DNA of 55,466 bases from Clostridia bacterium (GCA_017411435.1 JAFQQD010000063.1:1-55466), one strand, 5' to 3'. Positions 1-7,750 are shown, counted from the stretch's first letter. Numbers and translations are program-made. Notes: generated by a model from the letters alone, not told the origin.

Positions 1-447
1 AATGGTACATCAGGTCAGGAAACAGAATATTCCTACGATGGAGAGGGAAATATATCTTCCTTTGCAACAGGTGCAATAGGAGATAACAATAAGCATATCT
101 ATCAGTATGAATTAGATGCCCTCGGCAGGTGCATTAAAGAAACGGACCCGATGGGAAGCATCATTCAGTATGCTTATGAAACGGACGGAAACCTGTCACA
201 AACTATTGATAAAAACGGTGTAGTCACAAACTATACCTACGACGGTCTTGGACGACTGATTCAAGAATCAAACAGTAAAGGTCAAAACCTCTGCTATACA
301 TATAACGGATTCGACGAAGTTACAGGCATAACTGATGGTAAACTTACCGTAAAAACCAGTTATAACAAATTCGGAGAAACTGTAAAAATAACTCGTGACA
401 GAAACGAAGAAAACTTTACCTACGATATCGCAGGCAGAGTAAAATAA
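1..447 (+). pseudogene. RHS/YD-repeat protein, 3' fragment open at the window edge
   Basis: Frame 1 is open from the first base and reads repeated Tyr-Asp motifs (YSYDGEGN, YQYELDALGR, NYTYDGLGRL, CYTYNGF, FTYDIAGRVK), the signature of RHS/YD-repeat wall or toxin-delivery proteins. The start lies outside the window; the first in-frame ATG at 151 is internal. The reading frame stops at a TAA (445-447) whose last two bases are the first bases of a REP-like hairpin at 446, so the hairpin insertion appears to supply the stop codon. RHS proteins are normally over 1000 residues with a variable toxic C-terminus; none is visible here. I infer a broken gene. A second RHS gene start lies at 652, so an RHS array has decayed here. 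Confidence 0.75.
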
Positions 448-488
448 CACAAGGGGACGGTTCTATTGTGTTGACAACTTTAGCATTA
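446..488 (+). repeat. REP-like hairpin, copy 1 with tail
   Basis: The core at 446-472 has arms aacacaa and ttgtgtt around a 13-nt loop beginning ggggacggttct. The next 16 bases (gacaactttagcatta) also follow the copy at 1497. A second REP-like head (ggggatgtacatt) lies at about 512-524. It is the type of repeat found with RAYT transposases; one such gene is at 1570. Confidence 0.8.
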
Positions 489-550
489 GGACGAGAGCCA
501 TTTGGGGATGTACATTTTTTGGCACATTTTATCAATAACTAAATAAAGAA

Positions 551-620
551 AGCAGAGGGATAGTTCTGCTGCGTCTGTCTTCGAAGGAAGAAGACAAGGC
601 AATAGGTCTGTCCCTCTGCT
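551..620. repeat. REPIN-like palindrome (two REP heads in inverted orientation)
   Basis: The outer arms agcagaggga and tccctctgct are perfectly complementary. Each end reads inward like the REP loop motif (agggatagttct on the plus strand, agggacagacct on the minus strand), as in paired REPs (REPINs). It sits 30 bp upstream of the RHS start at 652 and could also act as a transcription terminator. Confidence 0.6.
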
Positions 621-651
621 ATATTTTTACAATAACGAAAGGAGCAAATAA

Positions 652-1373
652 ATGTTTTCCTTCTCACAAAAACACAAAATAAGTTGCATATTGTTATGTA
701 TCCTGCTCTTTTTATGCGGCAGTATAGCCTTAGCTGATTATGATACGGTAATAGACGAGATTACAAACAGCCGTAAGGAGAGTATATATAACCTCGAGCT
801 CAACGCACCCTTCAGCAAAGATACAAGCGGAATCCGAGAGGTCATTGACCCTGAAACGGGAAACCTCTCGGCAAGCATAAACCTCTTTTCTCTGCAAGGT
901 CGAGGCGGTGTTGAAAGCACATCAATTTCACTTACATATTCCACAGCTTATGCGTCATTAAAAGAAGAATCCGTAGAATATAATGGTACATCATATGTAA
1001 ATGCACTTGCAGAAAAAAGCACATTCCTGCAATCGGTTGAAAACTTTGGTATAGGTTGGAGACTTCATCTTCCATATGTTGAAAAGCCTGACGGAAGAAA
1101 CAGTACGGTAATATATGTTCATCTTGCAGACGGAAGTGTATATAAAAAAGGAGAAGACGGTCTTGAAGATTACAAACTGACCGATGTAACTTTCACCCAA
1201 CGAAATGAAACACGAAATGGTGTTGAAACAGCATATGTTCTTCGCTATGAAAAAACACAAGGGGACGGTTCTGTTGTGTTAACCAACCTTGTGTTTACAT
1301 TCCTACGATATCTTCGGCAATGTTACATATACCTTGCTTCCTGACGGAACTGAAAACTTCTTTGAATATAGGA
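652..1373 (+). pseudogene. RHS/YD-repeat protein N-terminus, broken by a REP insertion
   Basis: ATG at 652 follows a good AAAGGAG site. Residues 1-28 form a signal peptide (hydrophobic CILLCILLFLCGSIALA, cut after ALA). Then comes a domain typical of RHS N-termini (VIDPETGNLSASINLFSLQG, then NFGIGWRLHLP). The frame stops at 1342-1344. A REP-like hairpin (1254-1280) is inserted after about residue 200. Downstream, another frame continues as YDIFGNVTYT then LPDGTENFFEY to about 1373, which is clearly the original RHS sequence. So the insertion plus a frameshift ended the gene. A secreted 230-residue stub could still be made. Confidence 0.75.
1254..1280 (+). repeat. REP-like hairpin, copy 2, inside the RHS gene
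   Basis: Arms aacacaa/ttgtgtt and a 13-nt loop match copies 1 and 3 except one base (ttctg instead of ttcta). It is read in frame as TQGDGSVVLT within the RHS stub. Confidence 0.8.
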
Positions 1374-1455
1374 CAATGGGGACGTACATTATTTATCAAC
1401 TTTTAATTGAATAATTAAATTTAATGTGATATAATACATTTGAGAGGTGATTAAT

Positions 1456-1563
1456 GTGGCTAGACTAGCACGTGAAATCAGCGAAAATGGATTAACAACA
1501 CAAGGGGACGGTTCTATTGTGTTGACAACTTTAGCATTATATGATAAAGTTTGGTTGAGGTGA
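1456..1563 (+). pseudogene. Remnant of a RAYT transposase N-terminus
   Basis: A GTG at 1456, 8 nt after a GAGAGGTGA ribosome site and below a TATAAT-like box (1429-1434), opens a 35-codon frame. It begins VARLAREISENGL, close to the start of the intact transposase at 1570 (MPRIPRQKSESGI). After 15 residues it runs into the REP-like hairpin (TQGDGSIVLTT) and stops at TGA 1561. I read it as the 5' end of an earlier RAYT copy cut by a REP. It could instead now serve as a leader peptide for the intact gene. Confidence 0.5.
1497..1539 (+). repeat. REP-like hairpin, copy 3, upstream of the RAYT gene
   Basis: The 43 bases are identical to copy 1 (446-488): the 27-bp hairpin at 1497-1523 plus the gacaactttagcatta tail. 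It lies 31 bp before the transposase start. Confidence 0.85.
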
Positions 1564-1569
1564 AATGAT

Positions 1570-2316
1570 ATGCCAAGAATACCAAGACAAAAAAGTGAAA
1601 GCGGAATATATCATATGATGCTCAGGGGGATTAACCAACAAGTAATATTTGAAGACGATGAAGATTACACGAAATTCATCAATACTCTAGAAACATATAA
1701 GGCAGTAAGCGGATATAAAGTATTCGCTTACTGCCTTATGTCTAATCACATACATATATTGATAAAAGTAGAAAAAGAAGATATTGATTTGATAATGAAA
1801 AGAATAGCGGGAAGTTATGTGTATTGGTATAACTGGAAGTATTATCGAAAAGGACATTTGTTCCAAGATAGATTCAAAAGTGAGCCAGTAGAAAATGATG
1901 AGTATTTTTTAACAGTACTCAGATATATACATCAGAATCCGATTAAAGCAGGCATAGTGGAAAAGATTGACGAATATGAGTATAGCAGCTATAATGAGTA
2001 TGTAATTGGAGAAAGTTCTTTGCTTGATATGGAATTTGTTTATTCGATACTGAGTAAAGAAAAATTTGAGGAGTTTAACAAAGAAATAACAGAAGATGTT
2101 TGTTTGGATGTAGAAGAACTAAATTTCAGATTGAGCGATAACGATGCGATGAAGATTGTCAAAGAAGTGTCAAAATGCGAAAATGCTACCGAATTTCAAA
2201 CCTTAGATCCAAACAATCGTGATAAATACATCCGTAGACTGAAAAAAAGGGGATTGTCGTATAGACAAATCAGCCGACTAACGGGAATTAGTTTTGCTAT
2301 TGTGAGAAAAGCGTAA
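1570..2316 (+). CDS. REP-associated tyrosine transposase (RAYT, Y1_Tnp/IS200-like)
   Basis: A 248-residue HUH-family single-strand DNA transposase. The metal-binding HUH motif is in SNHIHILI (His60, His62), and the nucleophile is probably Tyr119 in LRYIHQNP. The RAYT-typical GHLFQDRFKSEPVEND follows the central helix. The C-terminus (about 215-248, YIRRLKKRGLSYRQISRLTG) is a helix-turn-helix often seen in Firmicutes RAYTs. ATG 1570 follows GAGGTGAAATGAT. The gene is flanked by hairpins of identical 7-7 bp arms and 13-nt loops on both sides (1497-1523 and 2317-2343), the right one starting directly after the stop codon. RAYTs are thought to spread REP/REPIN repeats. The copies in the two RHS fragments agree with past activity. 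Confidence 0.92.
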   Translation: MPRIPRQKSESGIYHMMLRGINQQVIFEDDEDYTKFINTLETYKAVSGYKVFAYCLMSNHIHILIKVEKEDIDLIMKRIAGSYVYWYNWKYYRKGHLFQDRFKSEPVENDEYFLTVLRYIHQNPIKAGIVEKIDEYEYSSYNEYVIGESSLLDMEFVYSILSKEKFEEFNKEITEDVCLDVEELNFRLSDNDAMKIVKEVSKCENATEFQTLDPNNRDKYIRRLKKRGLSYRQISRLTGISFAIVRKA

Positions 2317-2343
2317 AACACAATAAAAGCACCCTCTTGTGTT
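2317..2343 (+). repeat. REP-like hairpin at the RAYT 3' end
   Basis: It has the same arms aacacaa/ttgtgtt and the same 27-bp length as the left copies, but a different 13-nt loop (taaaagcaccctc). It begins one base after the transposase stop codon and may double as its terminator. Confidence 0.7.
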
Positions 2344-2511
2344 AAACTAGAGTTGCCTTTCTGCTGTTCTTCTGTGTTTTCTTGCAGATATGTACTCTTC
2401 ATAATAAACTGATTGATATAGTATTAGCAGGACATGATACCATCCTGCATGCGGACTTTAAGTGGTGAAGGGCAAAAAACAGTAATAAAAATATCTTGAG
2501 TAGGTGAATAA

Positions 2512-3108
2512 ATGTTTAAATGGATAAAATCAAATGCCATAAATACGGCTATCGAGAAAATATCTGATGGTGTAATTGCGAAAATGAATATTAACGAAGA
2601 AAGAAGAAACAGAGAGTTTACATATCAATTAAAAGAATTGGAATTTTATAAAAGTAATTATGAAAAAGACCTAAAAGAAATTTTTGATTATTGGTTTGAA
2701 CTTGTTAGAGTTACTCAAATTAAAGATAATGATAATTTAACTGTACAAGAAAAGCAAAAATATCAAAGGAAATATGCCGATTTGATAAGCACAGATAAAA
2801 TTTCCCAGTTTCAAATGAAAACATTGAAATATGGAGGAAAAGAGACAAGCAGAATATTAGCTTTGCAGAAAAAATTACTACAGGAGAATCATTATTCTGA
2901 TAAACCGAATGAGACGGCTATTTTCATATTTTCTGTAATTCTTTCTGCTTTGAAAAAAGAAATTTTGGGACAAGACCTTGATCCAATAGATGTTATACAA
3001 GTAATGGTTAATGACTTTGATGATAACGAAGACAAAATAAAATTAGCGAAAGAATACATAGTTAAACTTTACAAAAAGGTTTATGGAGAAGAACCTTTTT
3101 GGTCTTAA
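2512..3108 (+). CDS. Hypothetical protein, 198 residues
   Basis: Not recognised. The start ATG follows a weak site (gagtaggtgaataa). The protein is highly charged (Lys/Glu rich) and probably mostly helical: an amphipathic N-terminus (MFKWIKSNAINTAIEKISDG), a coiled-coil-like stretch at about 25-60 (EERRNREFTYQLKELEFYKS) and a helical C-terminus with DFDDNEDKIKLAKEYIVKLY. There is no signal peptide and no clear membrane segment. It lies alone in the decayed mobile region between REP elements, so it is probably an accessory gene. Confidence 0.55.
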   Translation: MFKWIKSNAINTAIEKISDGVIAKMNINEERRNREFTYQLKELEFYKSNYEKDLKEIFDYWFELVRVTQIKDNDNLTVQEKQKYQRKYADLISTDKISQFQMKTLKYGGKETSRILALQKKLLQENHYSDKPNETAIFIFSVILSALKKEILGQDLDPIDVIQVMVNDFDDNEDKIKLAKEYIVKLYKKVYGEEPFWS

Positions 3109-3143
3109 AAGGTTATACCGTCTAAAAGCCTAAAGTAAAATAT

Positions 3144-3240
3144 AGACAGGGGGATGGCTCTATTGTTTTGACGAGTCTCAGAGAAAGGAGCCGTTTAGGG
3201 AGTACATTTTTTAGCGCAATTTATTGACCGTTAAATAAAG
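3144..3240 (+). repeat. Degenerate REP-like unit
   Basis: The sequence gggggatggctctattgttt resembles the REP loop and right arm. The following 60 bases (gagccgtttagggagtacat, then a tail ending aaataaag) match the sequence after REP copy 1 (gagccatttggggatgtaca, ending aaataaag at 548). So 446-548 and 3144-3238 are two diverged copies of one longer unit. Confidence 0.55.
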
Positions 3241-3273
3241 ATGCGTCATTTTGAAAATACGTTAATAAATCAA

Positions 3274-3320
3274 AACGAAAACAGACCTTGAGAGTTATAT
3301 CTTGAGGTCTGTCTTTCGTT
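3274..3320. repeat. Module-spacing palindrome, copy a (AGACCTTGAG family)
   Basis: The stem aacgaaaacagacct pairs with aggtctgtctttcgtt around a loop containing agttatat. It shares its core (agaccttgag ... atctt-aggtct) with copies at 4445 and 7689. It could work as a bidirectional terminator. Confidence 0.6.
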
Positions 3321-3415
3321 ACGGGACAACATAAGTCGTGCGTTAGTTCTTTATATTTGTACGACACGACAAACCGCCACCGAGATGATATAATACAAAA
3401 AAGGAGGAGTAGAAA

Positions 3416-4096
3416 ATGAGCGAATTTGCAAATCAAAGTGGTGTGGAAAAATCGGTGGTGTATAATTTCTTTCTGGAAGAAAAATTGGCGAAGGTTACTG
3501 AAGGACATATTGAATTTTTGAATGATAATTATTTCGCAAAAAGGCTTTCTGAAAATGTTGTTGAGGCAAAGCTTATTGATTTGAAAGGGGTGGACTATAA
3601 AAGCTTGGGTAACACAGTCGATAAAATATGTATATCGGAATTTTGTGATGGAGAAAAAGTGCAATTTGCAGAAGGTCAGGTATGTGGAAGGGACGCTCTT
3701 AGTTCGCAGGAGGGTCATATAATTACCGAAAAGGCGATAAGAATGGCGCGCTCAACTTTAGTAAAAGCGCACACCAATAAGATTGATGGTTATTATGTAC
3801 TTCTTGTTCATCCGGACATCGCTGACAGGCTTATAAAAGAGAAGCATTTTTCTTGTATGCAAGATGCAAGTGCAGAAGACGCGTTTAACATGGCCTTAGT
3901 AGGAAAAATTAATGATGTGTTAATTGTAGAAATTGATATGCTCCCAATTAATAAAAATGCAAAAGGAGAAAACATTTATTCTTCATTTATTTTTGGTGAT
4001 TATGCCTTTGGCATTAAGTTTATAGAAAGTCAATCAGTGCTCGGGTTTGGTAGAATAAATGAAAGGCACATGGTGAGGATTGAAACGGTTGCGTGA
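3416..4096 (+). CDS. Phage major-capsid-like protein (possibly N4 gp56 family)
   Basis: A 226-residue protein with a good AGGAGGAG ribosome site. Residues about 105-140 (ITEKAIRMARSTLVKAHTNK, then YYVLLVHPDIADRLIKE) and the later stretch ending in the GYG-like FGDYAFGIKF resemble the core of N4 gp56-type major capsid proteins, where a Tyr-Val-x-x-x-His-Pro strand precedes the spine helix. This is a resemblance seen by eye. Those proteins are usually about 280-400 residues, so this may be a shortened or cargo-shell relative. No portal, terminase or other phage genes are next to it, so it would be an orphan phage remnant. Palindromes of one family lie on both sides (3274 and 4445). Confidence 0.35.
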   Translation: MSEFANQSGVEKSVVYNFFLEEKLAKVTEGHIEFLNDNYFAKRLSENVVEAKLIDLKGVDYKSLGNTVDKICISEFCDGEKVQFAEGQVCGRDALSSQEGHIITEKAIRMARSTLVKAHTNKIDGYYVLLVHPDIADRLIKEKHFSCMQDASAEDAFNMALVGKINDVLIVEIDMLPINKNAKGENIYSSFIFGDYAFGIKFIESQSVLGFGRINERHMVRIETVA

Positions 4097-4440
4097 AACT
4101 TTTTTATTGAAATAGAATAACAAGCTAATTTAATTTCCTTGCAAAACATGAAAGAATGTGCTATTATATGATTGGTAACAAAATGATAACAAAAAAACAA
4201 TAACATAGAATTATTTAAGTAAATAGAATAAGGACAGTGCTAAAAAAGACCTAAAAACAGAGTGAAAAATGGAAACAACAATATGACGCACCGAGTGGGA
4301 GTAAGAACCAAAAACCTCTCAAACCCCATTATAATGCGGTTTGCGAGCGCTTTCAAAGCGAAAAGCGTACTAAAAGTGCTGGCGATTTGAGTGAATTATC
4401 ATATTTCTCTTATTTTATCATCAGTATCTAAAAGATATCA
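4097..4440. other. Intergenic region without a gene
   Basis: No coding frame of note. A short palindrome (cgctttcaaagcg) lies at about 4350, next to a G/C-richer stretch (gcggtttgcgagcg) unlike the surrounding AT-rich DNA. This could be a leftover attachment site or gene end, but there is no duplicate in the window to prove it. Confidence 0.3.
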
Positions 4441-4444
4441 TAAA

Positions 4445-4489
4445 CGAGAAAAGACCTTGAGATTTACAATATCTTGGGGTCTTTTCTCG
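4445..4489. repeat. Module-spacing palindrome, copy b
   Basis: Arms cgagaaaagacc and ggtcttttctcg are perfectly complementary. The inner sequence (ttgagatttac, atcttgg) matches copies a and c. It lies directly before the promoter of the Fic module. Confidence 0.65.
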
Positions 4490-4523
4490 CTTATAGTGGT
4501 AAAATGTTTGCAAAGTGAAAATG

Positions 4524-4552
4524 TTGACATCGTTCTATTTGTGGTATATAAT
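4524..4552 (+). promoter_or_regulatory. Sigma-A promoter of the antitoxin-fic operon
   Basis: TTGACA (4524-4529), a 17-bp spacer and TATAAT (4547-4552), 22 bp before the start codon at 4574. It is close to consensus, so strong basal expression is expected unless the HTH antitoxin represses it. Confidence 0.75.
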
Positions 4553-4573
4553 ATAGATAAATGAGGTGTTAAT

Positions 4574-4945
4574 ATGGATATACTAACAATAAAAGAAGCA
4601 AGTTTAATGTGGGGAATTTCTGTAAGAAGAATTACTGTTTTGTGTAACGAAGGCAGAATTGTTGGGGCAAAGAAAATCGCAGGTGCGTGGCTTTTACCCA
4701 AAGATGCAGAAAAACCCGCTGATGCAAGAGTTAAATCAGGAAAATATACAGATTGGAGAAATAAATCAGATATGTCATCTAATGATTTTGAAAGCAATTT
4801 AAAAAATCTGAAAGGAACATTTAGGGTTGAAAATATGACTGTTAGTGAAGACGGTATAAAAAACCTCAAAAGAATTGATAGCGGCAAAGTAAGTTATACA
4901 GATGTAATTGAAGAATTAAAGCTTAAATATATGCAGAGGGCGTAG
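4574..4945 (+). CDS. Fic antitoxin: MerR-type HTH fused to a VbhA-like inhibitory segment
   Basis: 123 residues. Residues 1-45 (LTIKEASLMWGISVRRITVL, then GRIVGAKKIAGAWLLPKDAE) form a helix-turn-helix of the excisionase/MerR type that reads a single DNA site. The C-terminal 35 residues (VSEDGIKNLKRIDSGKVSYT, then IEELKLKYM) resemble VbhA-type antitoxins. TFRVEN (about 80-85) fits the Fic inhibition motif S/T-x-x-x-E-G/N, whose Glu blocks ATP gamma-phosphate binding. It is 2 bp upstream of fic, so the pair is cotranscribed. I infer that one protein both inhibits the toxin and represses the operon from the promoter at 4524. Confidence 0.7.
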   Translation: MDILTIKEASLMWGISVRRITVLCNEGRIVGAKKIAGAWLLPKDAEKPADARVKSGKYTDWRNKSDMSSNDFESNLKNLKGTFRVENMTVSEDGIKNLKRIDSGKVSYTDVIEELKLKYMQRA

Positions 4946-4947
4946 CT

Positions 4948-5544
4948 ATGTTTTCAAAATATGATGTTTATACGACTACACAATCAATCTATTGCTATCC
5001 TGATAGTAATGTGTTAAAAAACAAATTAAATATAAGAGAAAATAAGCTTCTCAAAACTGCTGAAGAAGAAATTACATTGATTAAGCAAATGGAACTTTTG
5101 AAAAATCCGATTAAGGGTAATTTCTCAAAAGCACATCTTATGAATATACACAAGTTTATTTTTGAAGATATTTATTCCTTTGCCGGTAAAATCAGACGAG
5201 AGCAAATCAGCAAAACAGACACATTGTTTTATCCGCCAAATTTGATTGTTAGAGAACTTGACAAGGTGTTTTCTAAAATAAAAGAGAAAAATATGCTTAA
5301 AGAAACTGACAAAGAAAAGGTTTTTGATAATTTGGCTTATGTTATGGCAGAACTTAATATCATTCATCCCTTTAGAGAAGGTAATGGTCGTTCGATCCGT
5401 GAGTTTATCCGCCTTATGGCAAAGCGTATGGGCTATAACCTGAATTGGGGAAATCTAGATAAAGAGGAACTCCTAGAAGCGTCAATATTGTCTGTTGATA
5501 ATTATAAGGTATTGATAAGAATACTTGAAGCTTGCGTGGATTAA
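4948..5544 (+). CDS. fic: Fic family toxin (AMP-transferase)
   Basis: 198 residues, the usual length of small Fic/Doc-like toxins. The catalytic loop HPFREGNGRSIR (140-151) has every canonical residue: catalytic His140, Glu144 for metal, and Gly/Asn/Arg for ATP phosphates. The target-docking flap lies at about 85-100 (ISKTDTLFYPPNLI). Fic enzymes transfer AMP from ATP to Ser/Thr/Tyr of target proteins such as gyrase. ATG 4948 lies 2 bp after the antitoxin stop; an in-operon pair of this kind is typical of class I Fic systems, where inhibition comes from a separate protein. Confidence 0.92.
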   Translation: MFSKYDVYTTTQSIYCYPDSNVLKNKLNIRENKLLKTAEEEITLIKQMELLKNPIKGNFSKAHLMNIHKFIFEDIYSFAGKIRREQISKTDTLFYPPNLIVRELDKVFSKIKEKNMLKETDKEKVFDNLAYVMAELNIIHPFREGNGRSIREFIRLMAKRMGYNLNWGNLDKEELLEASILSVDNYKVLIRILEACVD

Positions 5545-5559
5545 TTTAGTGAGTACATT

Positions 5560-5751
5560 TTGAGTACAAAAATTTTTGGAAATCAAATCACCATGATAAA
5601 AATGCAAAATGTGGATAATAAAATCACGAAAAAGCAAAGAAAAACACAAAGATTAACATTCACACCTCTTTCAGAAGAAATAAAAGAGGGTAAAATCCTG
5701 CAAAAAATTTTTGAGGCTGCAGTTTTGAACGGTTTGAAAGATAATATTTGA
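5560..5751 (+). CDS. Small basic hypothetical protein downstream of fic
   Basis: 63 residues if the TTG at 5560 is used; the next ATG gives about 50 residues (MIKMQNVDNKITKKQRKTQR). The N-terminus is basic and the C-terminus helical (EEIKEGKILQKIFEAAVLNG). There is no strong ribosome site before the TTG. It may be a third small gene of the Fic module or a chance frame. Confidence 0.3.
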   Translation: MSTKIFGNQITMIKMQNVDNKITKKQRKTQRLTFTPLSEEIKEGKILQKIFEAAVLNGLKDNI

Positions 5752-6017
5752 TTTGCATCGCGTCGGCAGTTAACAGAATCGATTTCCTAACAGCTATCGA
5801 ATTTTTGTTTTGATGCAACAATATTGTTGTTTTGACAACGAAGATCTTGATAATGCGAATAAAAAAGCTTAAACAAAATTGTATGGTTGCCAGTGTGAAG
5901 CGAATATGAACTCATCATATGTGTATAAGTACGCTGATAAATATATGGGTTTCGATAGTATATTGGTCATAAATCACTAAAAATGTATGATGATAAAAAC
6001 TAATAGGAGGAGTAAAT

Positions 6018-7607
6018 ATGATAAACAAGTTTTCGTCAGCTGGGCTTTTGTATGTGTACATCAATGGATATGAGGATAATGGAAAGTTGCTCATACAGCA
6101 GTATGACACTTACCGCTACATCGAAGAAGATCTATACTGCACAATAATGGAAAAAGCCAACTTAGCTGATGAAGACGAAAAATATGTTCATGTTTTTGCT
6201 ATAGTGGGATCAAAAGATAAGGCTGATAGCGTAATTTCGATTTTTGAAAATGAAATGAAAGCTAATTTCCAGAAAATACTGGCTAATAAAAAAATCAAAA
6301 TCAATACACAAAAGTTGGATAGTACCGGTAATACTTTCTTTCGTTGCGTTCAGGAGTTCTACTGTGCTCAACCTAATCATTTTCCTAAGAGAATTTATCA
6401 TGATTATGGTGATATTGTGTTTGGCGCTATATGTTGCAATTGCATGTCCAACGAAAACGGTGATTCGCTTATAAATGCAGTGGTTTCTCTTTGGTTAGAA
6501 ACAGAACAGCCTGAACTTTGTGGAAAGCAATTGATGACGCAGTCTTTTTTTATGCGTGATTTTACTGGTAGAAAAGTAGTCGCATCGATTCCAAATTCAG
6601 AGTCTGGCTCGTGGAGATTGGTTTTCGAAGGAGGTCATCAACTGTACATACGTGAAAATATACCTTATACTAAAAATACTCTTCACCCTAATGATATAGG
6701 GATGTTTTGCTCATCAAACCTACAATCTATATTATTGAATCCAATCTACGCCTACGGAAAATGGTTTCAGCCTAATGACATCTGCGAAGAGTGGCACAAA
6801 GTATTTCTATATTTGTGTGCTGTATCGAGTAACAAGTGGGATCAAACCAGTATCCGTAGAGTTTACGAAGAATTTTTAGAGTTCTTGGAGAAAAATATCT
6901 GTCTAAGATTAGATGCTCCAAATTTAATTTCCATAGAGCAATATTGTTCAGTGTTGCTTATACAAGTAAATAATTTCCGTGAATTTCTTAAAGGCGATGA
7001 TGAGCCAGTAATATCTAAAGATTTGCACCAAACTCTAAACTCTCGTTATGTTTATTTGCCTTATATATGGTCGTTGATTAAGATGAAAGCTCCTCATAGC
7101 GAGTTTTCTTATCATAAACTTCAAGAATTGATTGATAAGTCTCTCTGTGAAATTGATGCTCATAATAAAGGGGTTTTTTGGGAAGATGTTGCTGAGTATG
7201 TTCTAAAGAATGTTGCAGGATGGAGAGTTATGGGGCGACGTATTAGGGCAGGTGCGCAAGAAATAGATTTGAGTATTTCTAATGTTTCTTTGGATAATGA
7301 GCTTTGGCAATTAGGAGCATACATTTTAGTAGAATGCAAAAATTGGAATACTCACGTAGATATTCATCAAATTCGCAATATTGCCCACATTTCTAGTATG
7401 AAAGGGAATAAAACAGCAATTTTATTTGCATCACATGGAGTTACAGCAGATGCACAAGAAGAAATACAGCGACTTGCTGCAAGTAATATTAGCATTATTT
7501 GCATTACTGCAAGTGACTTAAGAAAACTATATTCTGCTAGTGATTGTCGGAATTTAATTTTGATACATTGGAAAGAATTGCAGGACACTACTGAACTATC
7601 AATTTAA
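6018..7607 (+). CDS. Restriction-endonuclease-like (Mrr-type) protein, probable defence nuclease
   Basis: 529 residues with a clear AGGAGGAG ribosome site. The C-terminal 145 residues carry a PD-(D/E)XK nuclease fold of the Mrr type: Glu389 in FWEDVAEYVL, Asp417 in AQEIDL, and ECK (439-441) in YILVECKNW, then HVDIHQIRNIAHI and the beta-alpha end AILFASHGVTADAQEEI. The N-terminal 370 residues are not recognised and have no membrane segment; they may sense a trigger or bind DNA. It stands alone between the Fic module and a decayed gene, with no methylase, so a modification-dependent or abortive single-gene defence system is the likeliest reading. The function is inferred from the domain and context. 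Confidence 0.7.
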   Translation: MINKFSSAGLLYVYINGYEDNGKLLIQQYDTYRYIEEDLYCTIMEKANLADEDEKYVHVFAIVGSKDKADSVISIFENEMKANFQKILANKKIKINTQKLDSTGNTFFRCVQEFYCAQPNHFPKRIYHDYGDIVFGAICCNCMSNENGDSLINAVVSLWLETEQPELCGKQLMTQSFFMRDFTGRKVVASIPNSESGSWRLVFEGGHQLYIRENIPYTKNTLHPNDIGMFCSSNLQSILLNPIYAYGKWFQPNDICEEWHKVFLYLCAVSSNKWDQTSIRRVYEEFLEFLEKNICLRLDAPNLISIEQYCSVLLIQVNNFREFLKGDDEPVISKDLHQTLNSRYVYLPYIWSLIKMKAPHSEFSYHKLQELIDKSLCEIDAHNKGVFWEDVAEYVLKNVAGWRVMGRRIRAGAQEIDLSISNVSLDNELWQLGAYILVECKNWNTHVDIHQIRNIAHISSMKGNKTAILFASHGVTADAQEEIQRLAASNISIICITASDLRKLYSASDCRNLILIHWKELQDTTELSI

Positions 7608-7688
7608 ATACATTATCAATCACTTCGGATGGTTTGATTGAATTATTGTGTTTTTATGATTTTATCAACGACGTAGAAAATCTTATAG

Positions 7689-7735
7689 ACGAAAAAAGAC
7701 CTTGAGGTTCATATGAAATCTTCAGGTCTTTTTTG
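7689..7735. repeat. Module-spacing palindrome, copy c
   Basis: gacgaaaaaagaccttgagg and cttcaggtcttttttg form a stem with a run of T. The core matches copies at 3274 and 4445. It lies 80 bp after the nuclease gene and could terminate its transcript. Confidence 0.6.
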
Positions 7736-7750
7736 TTTGAGGTGTTGTTT

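Noticed and set aside
4320-4400. tRNA or attachment site
   Set aside because: No cloverleaf could be drawn and no second copy of the sequence exists in the window; only an odd G/C-richer stretch.
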